Assembly: GCF_001634365.1 (NCBI RefSeq)
Contig: NZ_CP014579.1
Coordinates: forward strand, 1,984,001-2,048,000
Source: Paraburkholderia phytofirmans OLGA172
Lineage (GTDB): Bacteria > Pseudomonadota > Gammaproteobacteria > Burkholderiales > Burkholderiaceae
Direction: 5' to 3'
Length of the DNA stretch: 64,000 nt
Below are positions 44,609 to 54,345 of the stretch, one piece after another. Positions within the stretch are counted from its first letter, which is position 1. Each line of letters begins with the position of its first letter. The translations under genes and the position numbers were made by a program. The notes below the pieces were generated by a model that was not told the DNA's origin, did not search any database, and saw nothing but the letters and a program-made list of their open reading frames with translations.

Positions 44609-45574
44609 TCAGTCCTCGGCCAGCTCCTCGCCGACGCTTTTGGTCTCGTCGTCCGGCGGCGTGATGCCGAGCGCCCTGTCCCACTGCGGTTCGCGCAGAT
44701 AGCGGGTGCGCAGGAAGTCGACGAAAGCCTTGACCTTGGTGGTCGAGCGGTGTGAGGCGGGATAGACCGCCGACAGCCACAGCGGCGGCGCTGCGTACTC
44801 CGGCAGCACCCGTTCAAGGCGCCGCTCGAGCAGATCGGCCGCGGCGACCATGGTCGGCAGATAGACGACGCCCGCACCGGCCCGCGCGAACTCGAGCAGC
44901 AGGTGCACGCTATTGGTTTTGAGCACGGGATTCAGTGCGATTTCGAAGCACTCGCTGCCGCGCATCAGCGGCCACTTGTCGCCCCAAGGATAGTACGAAT
45001 AACGGGCGAAATCGTGCCGCAGCAGGTCGAGCGGCGTCTCGATCACCGGCTCTTCCTTCAGATAACCGGGCGCGGCGCACAGCACGCCACGCACGGGAAA
45101 CAGACGCCGCTCCACCAGCAGATTCGACGCCGGCGGATAGATCTGCAAGGCCAGGTCGAAGCCTTCCTGCACCGGATCGATCACCCGGTCGTTGACGGTC
45201 ACGACGAACTCGACGCGTGGGTAAGCGGCGCGGAATTCGATCAGCGTTTGCGAAAAATGGCCAAGCGCGAAACCCGGCAGAACGTGGATATTGAGCGTGC
45301 CGGCGAGCGCCTGCGGATCGCCGCGCGAGCGTCCGGACAGATCGTGGACCTTGTTGACCAGTTCGGCGCATTCGCGGTAGTACGTCTCGCCGAGCTCCGA
45401 CAGGCGCACTGCCCGCGTCGAACGATGAAACAGCGGCACGCCGAAATGGTCTTCGAGCTGCTTGACCCGCGAGGTCACCACCGATTTGGCGACACCCAGC
45501 TGGCGCGCGGCGCCAGCGAAGCTCTGCGCTTCCGCGGCTCGTACGAACGCCTCCATCGACATGAACAGGTCCAT
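44609..45574 (-). CDS. LysR-family regulator of the hydroquinone cluster
   Basis: This is a regulator of about 321 residues. The N-terminal helix-turn-helix (FVRAAEAQSFAGAARQLGVAKSVVTSRVKQLEDHFG) belongs to the CrgA-like LysR branch and is followed by the effector domain (RVEFVVTVNDRVIDPVQEGFDLALQI). The start at 45574 (MDLFMSMEAF) is chosen over 45592. It is transcribed in the same direction as the hydroquinone genes, 173 bases upstream of the small subunit, and is their likely regulator. Confidence 0.87.
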   Translation of the reverse strand: MDLFMSMEAFVRAAEAQSFAGAARQLGVAKSVVTSRVKQLEDHFGVPLFHRSTRAVRLSELGETYYRECAELVNKVHDLSGRSRGDPQALAGTLNIHVLPGFALGHFSQTLIEFRAAYPRVEFVVTVNDRVIDPVQEGFDLALQIYPPASNLLVERRLFPVRGVLCAAPGYLKEEPVIETPLDLLRHDFARYSYYPWGDKWPLMRGSECFEIALNPVLKTNSVHLLLEFARAGAGVVYLPTMVAAADLLERRLERVLPEYAAPPLWLSAVYPASHRSTTKVKAFVDFLRTRYLREPQWDRALGITPPDDETKSVGEELAED

Positions 45575-45592
45575 GCTGTCTCCTCCGGTCAC

Positions 45593-45911
45593 CGTGGCCT
45601 GCAGGCCGCTTTGGCCTTGTTAACGGAAGTGTAGTCCGCTTCGGGAGTCTGGGCCGGGGCACCGCTTGCGTAGGCAGGATCGTTTGCGACCGTGGGTCAA
45701 ACCGGACAGCGACGCAATCAGGGGATCGCGCCACACCGATACGTGGGCGCCCCGCTCTCAGAGCAGAAGCTCTGGCATAGGCAGGGCGAAATGTCCGTCG
45801 ACACGAGGCCGTAGTCTCATGGGGAGCCGTGACGCATAAATAGCGCGCGCTTACGGCAGAACATCCTGTGATACTCTGGACCGAGTGTCACACGGGAGTT
45901 GACAGCGCGAT
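45593..45911. other. Intergenic region with no gene seen
   Basis: This 319-base gap separates the divergent LysR and HigA-like genes. It presumably holds both promoters. No toxin ORF of HigB type, repeat or RNA gene was recognised in it. Confidence 0.6.
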
Positions 45912-46271
45912 ATGAAAGCGGCGGCCGCTAAAGGGTCTTCAAGACTCGTCGAAACACCCCACCCGGGCACCTTCCTGCGCGACCATGTTTTACCCGGCTT
46001 GACGCTTTCGGTGAGCCAGGCCGCTCGCGATCTCGGAATTTCGCGCCAAACGTTGCATCGGATCCTCGACGGCAGCACTGCGATCACCCCGGAGATGGCC
46101 ACGCGCCTTGGGGTGCTCGCCGGGTTACCCCCTATCTTCTGGTTGCGTATTCAGTGCGAGTACGACCTCCAGCGAGCTCGCGTTTCACTGGCGGACGCTC
46201 TGCTCCGAATCCCAAGACGCACTCTTCCCCACAAAATCATGAAGGAACTGGGAGCGCTCAATGGACGCTGA
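45912..46271 (+). CDS. HigA-family XRE helix-turn-helix protein without toxin
   Basis: This is a 119-residue protein with the HigA/VapI signature: PHPGTFLRDHVLPGLTLSVSQAARDLGISRQTLHRIL, then ITPEMATRLGVLAG and FWLRIQCEYDL. HigA antitoxins repress their own operon and neutralise the RelE-like HigB, which normally lies just upstream. No HigB-like ORF is present on either side. Its 3' end overlaps the KaiC-like gene by 11 bases, so it may act as a regulator of that signalling operon (inference). Confidence 0.85.
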   Translation: MKAAAAKGSSRLVETPHPGTFLRDHVLPGLTLSVSQAARDLGISRQTLHRILDGSTAITPEMATRLGVLAGLPPIFWLRIQCEYDLQRARVSLADALLRIPRRTLPHKIMKELGALNGR

Positions 46272-47784
46272 GACAGGCATCACAGGTACGAGACCCATGG
46301 CCCCAACCGGCGTGCCGGGATTGGACGACGTTCTGAGCGGCGGCCTGACTCAAGGAAATCTTTTCCTTCTCGAAGGCGAACCTGGGACCGGGAAAACCAC
46401 TATCGCTCTGCGTTTCCTGCTGGCGGGCGCGGAGACCGGCGAGCAAGGTCTTTACATCACCTTGTCCGAAACAGAACAGGAGTTGCGCAGCGGTGCGGCT
46501 TCTCACGGCTGGCGTCTCAACGACAAAATCGAGGTGTTCGAGGTCGTGCCGCCGGAAAGCCTGCTTGACGCCGACCAGCAGCAAAGCCTGTTGTATTCCT
46601 CAGACCTCGAACTCGGTGAGACCACCAGGCTGATTCTGGGCGCTTTCGAGCGGGTGAAGCCAAAGCGCGTAGTCCTCGACAGTTTGTCGGAAATACGTCT
46701 GCTCGCTCAAAGCTCTTTGCGATATCGCCGCCAGGTTCTCGCGTTCAAGCATTACTTTTCGCGCCATGGTGCGACAGTCCTGTTGCTGGATGATCTGACC
46801 TCGGACGCTGCGGATAAAACCGTTCATAGCGTCGCCCACGGTGTCATCAAGCTTGAGGAGCTCGCGCCCGACTATGGGGCCGAGCGGCGCAGGCTCAGAG
46901 TCGCGAAGTACCGCGGCCACGCGATTCGTGGCGGATATCACGACTTCTCGATCAAGAAGGGCGGCATTTCAGTGTTCCCGCGCCTCGTCGCGTCAGAACA
47001 TCGGACGAAGTTCGAGCGCCGGCAGATAGCCAGCGGCGTCGCCGAACTGGACGCGCTCCTTGGCGGTGGTGTGGAGCAAGGGTCCAGCACGCTGGTTCTT
47101 GGTCCAGCTGGTACAGGCAAGAGCACCTTCGTGCTCCAGTTTATTGCCGCAGCGATCGCACGAGGCGAGAAAGCGGCGCTATTCGTCTTTGACGAGGAAC
47201 TCGGACTGCTGTTTGACCGAACCCTCGCAATGGGTTTTGATCTGGAAGCCATGCGCGACGCGGGCAAACTGCTTATCGAGCAGGTTGATGCCGCGGAACT
47301 GTCTCCTGGCGAGTTCGCTCATCGCGTACGCGAGCGCGTCGACCATGCGCAGGCAAAGACCGTGGCCATCGACAGCCTGAACGGCTACCAGGCTGCGATG
47401 CCCCAGGAAAACGCGCTGGTGCTGCATATTCATGAGTTGCTCCAATATCTGAACAGGCAAGGCGCGACCACTTTTCTGACCGTGGCGCAGCACGGCCTGG
47501 TCGGCGATATGAAGGCGCCGGTGGATGTGACTTATCTCGCGGATACAGTCATCCTGCTGCGTTATTTCGAGGCCTTGGGACGGGTGCGGCGCGCGGTCTC
47601 CATCATCAAGAAACGCACCGGTCACCACGAAGAATCCATCCGGGAGTTTCGCATCGGCCAGAGCGGCCTGATCCTTGGCGCACCTCTGGACGATTTTCAG
47701 GGGGTGCTGCGCGGCGTGCCGACTTTTGTCGGCACTACCGGACCGCTGCTGACCCCGGGTGCGGCCGGCAATGAACCCCACTGA
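46261..47784 (+). CDS. KaiC-like double-domain RecA-family ATPase
   Basis: This 507-residue protein has two tandem KaiC domains. The first begins TGVPGLDDVLSGGLTQGN with Walker A GEPGTGKTT, and the second begins SGVAELDALLGGGVEQGS with Walker A GPAGTGKST. Length and layout match the two-domain KaiC homologues found in many non-cyanobacteria, where they pair with histidine kinases and act in stress or signalling rather than circadian timing. No KaiA or KaiB gene is present here. It overlaps both neighbours, so HigA-like, KaiC-like and kinase genes form one operon. Confidence 0.9.
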   Translation: MDAETGITGTRPMAPTGVPGLDDVLSGGLTQGNLFLLEGEPGTGKTTIALRFLLAGAETGEQGLYITLSETEQELRSGAASHGWRLNDKIEVFEVVPPESLLDADQQQSLLYSSDLELGETTRLILGAFERVKPKRVVLDSLSEIRLLAQSSLRYRRQVLAFKHYFSRHGATVLLLDDLTSDAADKTVHSVAHGVIKLEELAPDYGAERRRLRVAKYRGHAIRGGYHDFSIKKGGISVFPRLVASEHRTKFERRQIASGVAELDALLGGGVEQGSSTLVLGPAGTGKSTFVLQFIAAAIARGEKAALFVFDEELGLLFDRTLAMGFDLEAMRDAGKLLIEQVDAAELSPGEFAHRVRERVDHAQAKTVAIDSLNGYQAAMPQENALVLHIHELLQYLNRQGATTFLTVAQHGLVGDMKAPVDVTYLADTVILLRYFEALGRVRRAVSIIKKRTGHHEESIREFRIGQSGLILGAPLDDFQGVLRGVPTFVGTTGPLLTPGAAGNEPH

Positions 47785-49834
47785 CCGCACCCTCTGCCCG
47801 GCATTAGTGTTCACGCCGGCAGGGCGGGACGCCTCCGTGGCGCTTGCCCTTCTGCGCGAAGCGAGAGCGGAAGCGATTGTGTGCCCGGACCTCGTGCGTT
47901 TCTCTGCCATGCTGAGCGACGAGATCAGTTGCGCGGTCGTCACCGAAGAAGCGCTCCGCGGTGGTGACCTCCGTGCGCTAGCGGCCTGGGTAGCGGCGCA
48001 ACCCGCATGGTCAGACTTCCCGTTTATCGTGCTGACCCAGCGTCGCGGCACGCCGGATGGAGATGGGCAACTCGCCGAGCTATCGACGATGCTCGGGAAC
48101 GTGACCTTTCTCGAGCGTCCGTTTCACCCGACGACATTTATTAGCGTGGTAGGCACCGCATTGCGCGGCCGGTTTCGACAGTTCGAGGCCCGCTCCCGCA
48201 TTGAAGAGTTGCATGAGGGCGAGGCGCGCCTGCACACCGCGCTCACGGCTGGCCAACTGGGTTCCTGGGAGCTGGATCTGTCGACCTCCGGCCTCATTAC
48301 GTCGGCCACCTGCAAGGCAGTCTTCGGACGTGTGCCGTACGCGGATTTCTCATATGGGCAACTCGTCGCGAGCGTCCATCCCGACGATCGTGACCGGATG
48401 CGGAACGCCGTGAGCGAGAGCTACGCAACAGCCTGCGATTTCACGATTGAATGCCGCACCGTCTGGCCCGATGCAACCCTGCATTGGGCTGAACTTCGCG
48501 CCCGCCTGGTACGCGACGGATCACGGAATGGTATGCGGCTTGTCGGCGTGGCATCCGATGTCACCGCGCGCAAAACCACCGAAGACAGCCTGCGCCGTGT
48601 CAATGAGACGCTTGAAACGAAAGTTGCCGAGCGGACCGCGGAACTCGAACGTGCCCATCAGGTTGTCCTGGATGAGATCCGGCAACGCGAGCGCACAGAA
48701 GAACTTCTGCGCCAGGGTCAGAAGATGGAAATGATTGGCCAGATAACCGGAGGTGTGGCCCACGACTTCAACAACCTGCTGATGGCGGTGATGGGCAATC
48801 TTGAACTGTTGCGCAAGCAGATTCCGGACGATCCGAAGACGGGGCGTTTGATCGACGGCGCCCTTAAGGGAGCGCAACGGGGTGCCGCCCTGACGCAACG
48901 TCTTCTGGCTTTCGCAAGGCAACAGGACCTCAAGATTGAACCGACGCATCTCTCCCATCTGATTCGCGGGATCACTGACTTGCTGGAACGGTCGATCGGG
49001 TCGCAGATAGAACTCAAGCTCGACCTACCCGATACGTTGCCGCTTACCTTGGTGGACGCTAACCAGATCGAGCTCGCGTTGCTCAATCTTGTCGTCAACG
49101 CCCGCGACGCGATGCCGGACGGGGGGACATTATCAATTAGCGTTGACGTGGCTAATTCGCCGGGGCGAGATGAACTTACAGCCGGTGACTATCTGTGCCT
49201 TACCGTTAGCGACACGGGAAAAGGCATGGACGCCGCAACGCTCGCCAAGGCGACGGAGCCTTTCTTTACGACCAAGGAACTCGGCAAGGGCACCGGACTG
49301 GGCCTGTCGATGATTCACGGACTGGCGCTGCAATTGAACGGCTCGCTACGGCTCGAAAGTGAATTGGGGCGTGGCACCCGGGCATCGTTATGGCTGCCGG
49401 TTACTTCACAGGAGCCGATTGCGCCACGGCTGACAGAACCTAAGCCTCAAGGCAATCCTATCGATTCCATACATGCCACCATCCTCGTCGTCGATGACGA
49501 CGCCTTGATTGCCACAAGCACGGCGTACCTGCTTGAGGACATGGGGCACGAGGTCATTGAAGCGGACTCCGGCGCAAAGGCACTCGAAGTACTGAAGAAC
49601 GGGCAGAAAGTGGATCTCCTCATTACCGACTACTCGATGCCAAAGATGACCGGAGTGCAGTTGGCCATCGCTGCACGCGAGTTGCGACCGAACCTTCCGA
49701 TTCTCCTCGCCACAGGCTACGCCGATCTGCCACAGGGGGCGAGCCTGGACATCCCAAGGCTGCGCAAACCGTATCAACAGCATCAGCTCGTGGCAGAGAT
49801 AGCCCGGGCTCTTCGAAACGCGCGCTCTGACTAG
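47771..49834 (+). CDS. Hybrid sensor histidine kinase with PAS and receiver domains
   Basis: This is a protein of about 687 residues. An N-terminal receiver-like fold without the usual phospho-aspartate pattern (about residues 10-130) is followed by a PAS domain (TALTAGQLGSWELDLS, SVHPDDRDRM). A coiled coil (LETKVAERTAELERAHQ), a dimerisation/phosphoacceptor helix (ITGGVAHDFNNLLMAVMG), an ATPase domain (NARDAMPDGG, DTGKGM, GTGLGLSM) and a C-terminal receiver (ILVVDDDALI, LITDYSMPKM) complete it. The ATG at 47771 overlaps the KaiC-like stop. It is cytoplasmic, since no membrane segment is seen. Kinase and KaiC-like ATPase probably act together. Confidence 0.88.
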   Translation: MNPTDRTLCPALVFTPAGRDASVALALLREARAEAIVCPDLVRFSAMLSDEISCAVVTEEALRGGDLRALAAWVAAQPAWSDFPFIVLTQRRGTPDGDGQLAELSTMLGNVTFLERPFHPTTFISVVGTALRGRFRQFEARSRIEELHEGEARLHTALTAGQLGSWELDLSTSGLITSATCKAVFGRVPYADFSYGQLVASVHPDDRDRMRNAVSESYATACDFTIECRTVWPDATLHWAELRARLVRDGSRNGMRLVGVASDVTARKTTEDSLRRVNETLETKVAERTAELERAHQVVLDEIRQRERTEELLRQGQKMEMIGQITGGVAHDFNNLLMAVMGNLELLRKQIPDDPKTGRLIDGALKGAQRGAALTQRLLAFARQQDLKIEPTHLSHLIRGITDLLERSIGSQIELKLDLPDTLPLTLVDANQIELALLNLVVNARDAMPDGGTLSISVDVANSPGRDELTAGDYLCLTVSDTGKGMDAATLAKATEPFFTTKELGKGTGLGLSMIHGLALQLNGSLRLESELGRGTRASLWLPVTSQEPIAPRLTEPKPQGNPIDSIHATILVVDDDALIATSTAYLLEDMGHEVIEADSGAKALEVLKNGQKVDLLITDYSMPKMTGVQLAIAARELRPNLPILLATGYADLPQGASLDIPRLRKPYQQHQLVAEIARALRNARSD

Positions 49835-49890
49835 CTTCTTTGCGGGCCGCACGGGGTCGACAGCTTTCGGCACCACTCAGAGTCCGTGGG

Positions 49891-50884
49891 CTACTGAGAG
49901 ATTTTCTCCAGTTCAATGCCCTTCGTCCGCGGTCCCATCAAACCGATCGCCAGCATGACGACCAGCATCGCACCGGCGATAAACACGAACACGCCGGTCG
50001 TGCCGAAGTGCTTCAGCACCGCCGCAATCAGAAACGCTGTGAAAATCGCCGAAAAACGGCTCCACGAGTAGACAAAGCCCACCGCGCGTGCACGGATGCT
50101 GGTCGGAAAAAGCTCGGTTTGATACGCATGGTAGCTGTACGAAATGATATTGCCCGCGAGCGTCAGACACACGCCGAGGCTCACCAGCAACACCGCGCCG
50201 GACGCCTGGCTGAACCACAGACCGCACACGATATTCACGGCCGCCATCGTCACGATCACCGTCTTGCGCTCGAAGCGGTCGCCGATAAAGAGGCCGATCA
50301 CCGGACCGATTGGGGCGGCCAGCGCAATGACGCTCGAGTACATCAGGCTCGTGGTGATCGTTATGCCCTGCTTGATCAGCAGCGTCGGCACCCAGTTCGC
50401 GAAGCCGTAGAAGCCGACTGTCTGGAAGATATTGAAGATCGTCATCATCAGCGTGCGGCGGCGGTACGGCGGCACCCACATATCGCGGAAGCGGCCGCGC
50501 GGCGCAACCGGCACGGGCGGTGCGGGCGGCGGCAGTTCGCGGCCGTATTCGCTGCGCACTTTCGCTTCCAGTTCATTCATCACGCGCTCGGCTTCGGCGA
50601 GACGCCCTTGTTGCGCGAGCCAACGCGGGCTTTCCGGCAACGCGCGCCGGATCCACCACACGAACAGCGCACCGTGCGCGCCGATCAGCACCACCCAGCG
50701 CCAGCCGTCGAGTCCGAACAGCGTGCGCGGCACCAGCAGATAGGACAGAAACGCGACCACCGGCACCGCCGTAAAACCGACAGCCTGCTCGCACGCGAAA
50801 GCGCGGCCGCGAATCTGCTTGGGCACCAGCTCCGAGATATACGTGCCGATCGTCACGAGCTCGACGCCGATGCCGATCCCCGCC
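49891..50884 (-). pseudogene. MFS metabolite:H+ symporter, 5' end lost to transposon insertion
   Basis: About 331 C-terminal residues of a sugar-porter-like MFS protein remain, including GIGIGVELVTIGTYISELVP, QIRGRAFACEQAVGF, LPESPRWLAQQGRLAEAERVMNEL-type loop residues and SIRARAVGFVYSWSRF. The reading frame runs out at 50884/50885, exactly where a TGTGGG transposon end begins. Everything before the GIGIG block (about 110-150 residues, including the start) is missing, so the gene is almost certainly inactive. The open frame continues into transposon DNA and encodes unrelated residues there. Confidence 0.85.
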
Positions 50885-50908
50885 TGTGGGTCTACAAATA
50901 AGCCCGTT
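50885..50908 (+). repeat. Tn7-like transposon terminus
   Basis: TGTGGG at 50885-50890 is followed by an ACAAATAA stretch, the layout of a TnsB-bound Tn7 end. The five bases to its left (CCGCC, 50880-50884) are the predicted target duplication. A second partial match (TTGACAAAATCAAAGC, about 51061-51076) may be an internal TnsB site. Confidence 0.7.
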
Positions 50909-51089
50909 AAAAAAATAGCGTTAGAAGCGCTTACGGCACTGCAGCATATTGCCGAACAACCTTTTGGAGGGTACCCCAATCGTCTTCGATCATTTGAACA
51001 TCTCGATCGCCAAGTCAAGTTTTTAACCCCCTAACGTTGAGACGACTGCGAAACGTCAGTTTTGACAAAATCAAAGCGGGGTCGACCGG

Positions 51090-53378
51090 TTAGGAACCGC
51101 GTCCGCTAATGATCTTAGCCATCCCTTCACGGAGGTCTCGTTTCGCTTGATCTCGTGCGGCGCGAACCTGCTGCTCGACTTCGCGATCCTCGGCACTCGT
51201 TTGAGTATCACGCGAGGCGGTTTGGACAGGCTGCCTGTCGGCACCTTCATGACCACTCACACTTCTAGCTGCCACCTTCCCAGCGTGCAATCTAGCTCTT
51301 TCGGCTGCCTCGTACTTTTCAAGCTTTCCCTCGGCTGCGCGTGCCGTGGCTTGCTCCCCTGAGGACAGGCGATTGCGCACTGTATGTCGTGAATTTATGA
51401 AAGAATCCACAACATGGCCCGGCAGAGGCGTCGAGAACGTTTTTTTTCTCTCGTGCCTTATCTTCGTTTTGCTATCCTGAACTCCAAGATCGAGTTCCAC
51501 GTCCTCCACAACTAATCCACGCCAACGCTGAGCATCCGTCGGAGAACACTCCAGAAGTACAATGTCACCTGGACTTCGCTTCCAATACAACACCGTCGGA
51601 TCGTCGGGGTCCTGAAGTGGGGTGATCATCGGCAGCTTTTTTGGATCTCCCAGACACTTTGAAATCTCTATTTCATATGCCAGTCGATACTGCTCACTCG
51701 TGAAATCCGCATCTTGATGGCTCACGCCTTCTTTCGACATCCTGCGCGGCCGTAAGCGCGGCAGCAATGCGGTATACACATCGGTTTCGGCAAATTGACG
51801 ATTCTCCCCTCCCCTTCTGCCGGACACCGCGTGCCTGAAAAGTTCTTCGCGCGAAGGATTGGCTTTCGGTTCGCTCGCCCGACGAGTCTCAGGAAAGTGT
51901 CGCTTAAGAAGCAACTGCTCGTTATATTCTTTTGCAGCTTCGTAAGCATAACGAAGCAACTCTTTGCGTGTTACTTTTGCAACTAATTTCGACCGCCGGC
52001 GGCCGTCCTTTGCGAGCTCTGTCCTTTCTCTCGTAAAAGCGCCTGGCAGGTTTCTTAGACGCCGGGTGAGAACGTTTATCAGACTTTCTATGGTTCCCTT
52101 GGCGCGACCACAGGCGATTGGCGCGATCATTAGCCCTATATCAGCACCGTCCGGAGATGTTAATGGTTGGCGAAATCTCTTCGAGTTTGCTGATCCCCGA
52201 TCGACCAAAATATCATTTGGTCTGACTTTGAAGTCAAAGAGATTTTCTGGAAGCCCCAATTGCTTCATCAGGCGACCCTGCGACGTGCAAGCCCTAAATA
52301 ACACCGACCTGTACGTATTTGCGCTTTCAGGATTCGTGGTTATATGGATCGACAAAATGGTCCCGGTCCAAAGGTCCGCTACTACCATAAGAGTGGGACG
52401 GCCAATCGGGCGACGCGAGATAGAAGAGACGATCTCAAACTTCGCGATGGTCCCATCAATGACAAGGATATCCCCTGGGCCCAATGCGAGGTCTGCGGCG
52501 GTTCCCCGGCCCGCCGCGTATCGGTCCCGCCACTCGCGGGCGCCAACGAGGTGCCTCAGCTTCTCCGGATTTTTTTTATATCGTCGAGCATACGCGGCAA
52601 ATTGAGCGGCCGTAACCATTTTCGACATTTTCACAGGGTAACGCGTTCTTGTCCCCTCTGACTTAGCACCGTTGTCTTGGTGCCAGAAGCGTCGATGCAT
52701 GATTACGCGTGCATCCTCATAGGTAAAGCCCAACAAAATCACCAGATGCCAGACTGCCCACTGTATGTGGCGCAACGCCCATCTCGTAACCGGATAGTTC
52801 TTTAGCGGGCTTCTACTGTTACCCTTTTCGTACACATTCTTCGCACCTCTCTTCTTCAACACTGCCCCCCTTTTACGAGTTTCAGCCGACGGATAAGGCC
52901 GCAATGCGACCACGTCGCAGCCGAAGTTTTCGTAGAATGTGAGCAACATCAAAAGGCGCTGAACGGAAACCCCCGCCCTCTTAGCCTGCTCGCGAAGCAG
53001 CCGAGAGCGCTCGTGAATGTCACTGTAGAACCTGCTGCGTCCCTCTGCTGTAATTAAATTACCCAGTAACCGTTGTCTATACGCTTGCGTCGCACGCGCC
53101 TTAAATTCATCTTCGGGATCATCTCGCAACTGACTCATAACAGCAGGTCGAATACTTTCCTCTTGCTCAATTAATTTTCCAGATCTTAGACGCGCCTCAA
53201 CCTCCTTGATTGAGTATTTTTTTGCGAGTGAGCTATTAGCCGGTACATCAGAATATACCTGCCGTATGAAAACCGTATCATTCTTTGAATCAACCCACAC
53301 CGTGCGATAGTACCTCTTCCCCCGGACACCCTTTAGGCTGCCAAAGAGCTGCTGACCTTCCCACAATAAGAGATCCAT
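51090..53378 (-). CDS. tnsB: TnsB-like DDE transposase
   Basis: This is a transposase of about 762 residues with an integrase catalytic core. The DDE triad can be placed in GDILVIDGTIAKFE (Asp, about residue 308), DILVDRGSANS (Asp, about 393) and RAKGTIESLINVL (Glu, about 432). Helix-turn-helix DNA-binding regions precede the core, and a Mu-type C-terminal barrel (DPTVLYWKRSPGDIVLL) and a charged helical tail follow. It joins transposon ends to target DNA. The ATG at 53378 is used (an in-frame TTG at 53411 is possible); it overlaps tnsA by 46 bases. The 3' end lies about 200 bases from the transposon terminus. Confidence 0.9.
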   Translation of the reverse strand: MDLLLWEGQQLFGSLKGVRGKRYYRTVWVDSKNDTVFIRQVYSDVPANSSLAKKYSIKEVEARLRSGKLIEQEESIRPAVMSQLRDDPEDEFKARATQAYRQRLLGNLITAEGRSRFYSDIHERSRLLREQAKRAGVSVQRLLMLLTFYENFGCDVVALRPYPSAETRKRGAVLKKRGAKNVYEKGNSRSPLKNYPVTRWALRHIQWAVWHLVILLGFTYEDARVIMHRRFWHQDNGAKSEGTRTRYPVKMSKMVTAAQFAAYARRYKKNPEKLRHLVGAREWRDRYAAGRGTAADLALGPGDILVIDGTIAKFEIVSSISRRPIGRPTLMVVADLWTGTILSIHITTNPESANTYRSVLFRACTSQGRLMKQLGLPENLFDFKVRPNDILVDRGSANSKRFRQPLTSPDGADIGLMIAPIACGRAKGTIESLINVLTRRLRNLPGAFTRERTELAKDGRRRSKLVAKVTRKELLRYAYEAAKEYNEQLLLKRHFPETRRASEPKANPSREELFRHAVSGRRGGENRQFAETDVYTALLPRLRPRRMSKEGVSHQDADFTSEQYRLAYEIEISKCLGDPKKLPMITPLQDPDDPTVLYWKRSPGDIVLLECSPTDAQRWRGLVVEDVELDLGVQDSKTKIRHERKKTFSTPLPGHVVDSFINSRHTVRNRLSSGEQATARAAEGKLEKYEAAERARLHAGKVAARSVSGHEGADRQPVQTASRDTQTSAEDREVEQQVRAARDQAKRDLREGMAKIISGRGS

Positions 53379-54181
53379 GGCGGCACCGCCTCGTTGGGTT
53401 GAATTAAGCAAACAGGATATGCGGTTCGCACCGGATGAGAGAGGTCAATATAAATGAATCCGAAATTTACGGCTGCAGAAAACAATTTATACGTTTGGTC
53501 GATGCCTAAATTGAGGCGCCTTGCGAGCTTACGCAAAAATACATCAAGTGCACCGTAGTCGTATTCGCGATAGAAAAATTCTCCCACATCTCGGGCTGCT
53601 GCCAATTCCGAATTGAAATCGAGTCCCTTCCCCCACAAGCTAATTTGCCTAGCAGATTTACCACATTCGTCAAGAACACGGCTACGAGAAAAGACAACAT
53701 GATTATAACCAACGATTTCGCTATCTCTTCGTTCGCGAGCGAGCCTGCGCTTTACCTTTGTTTTCAGCCGGTCGTGTTCAGTTTTGTGTGAAAGAACTGT
53801 GTAGTCAAGCTGCCCCCCTTGCGTCGTCGCAGTAACAACGATATCCAAACTCAAAACATCTCGACGCCGTATCTCCGGTTTTTCAGATCGCAACCCACAA
53901 ACGTACTCGTCCAAGGCGACACGTGCCGGCTGCAACAACAGCGGATACTGGCAGCGGTACGCTAGAACAAATGGCGAAATCTCGAGAAGACAAGCCATTC
54001 CTTTTTCACCCATACCGAGACAATCACAAGTTCGCCCGTTCTTCCTACTGTTAAACAGGTAGTCCAGCGTATAGGTAGAATTTACACCTGCCTGAATCAC
54101 TGGAACATAATCAGCTCCGTGAGGTATTCCGAGCGGGTCATCCGGAAGGTTGACACAGGGGAATTCCAAATCGTGCATCAT
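53333..54181 (-). CDS. tnsA: TnsA-like transposon endonuclease
   Basis: This 282-residue protein lies directly upstream of tnsB, as in Tn7-like elements. A nuclease-like core is suggested by an acidic residue in GMGEKGMACLLE, RRRDVLSLDIVVTAT and a lysine in YTVLSHKTEHDRL, matching the E-D-(Q)K layout of TnsA restriction-like folds. The C-terminal part (LARRLNLGIDQTYKLFSAAVNFGFIYIDL) resembles the TnsA C-terminal winged helix. It would cut the 5' transposon ends, allowing cut-and-paste movement. Similarity is distant and the metal ligands are assigned by eye. Confidence 0.78.
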   Translation of the reverse strand: MMHDLEFPCVNLPDDPLGIPHGADYVPVIQAGVNSTYTLDYLFNSRKNGRTCDCLGMGEKGMACLLEISPFVLAYRCQYPLLLQPARVALDEYVCGLRSEKPEIRRRDVLSLDIVVTATTQGGQLDYTVLSHKTEHDRLKTKVKRRLARERRDSEIVGYNHVVFSRSRVLDECGKSARQISLWGKGLDFNSELAAARDVGEFFYREYDYGALDVFLRKLARRLNLGIDQTYKLFSAAVNFGFIYIDLSHPVRTAYPVCLIQPNEAVPPWISYCGKVSSSLAA

Positions 54182-54345
54182 AAAGCTACCTCCCGGAGGA
54201 AAATTCGAAATTTCCCCATCCTAACGATTTAGGTAACTCCACAAGAGCTATCGCATTCTCGATCTCGATTGCCGACACACCCTGCTACGCCCTTGATCGA
54301 TTTTTATCCATCAAACCTAGATTACTACGACGTCGCCTCGGAATT

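Noticed and set aside
45593..45911. HigB toxin gene upstream of the HigA-like gene
   Set aside because: No ORF with RelE/HigB features was found on either strand.
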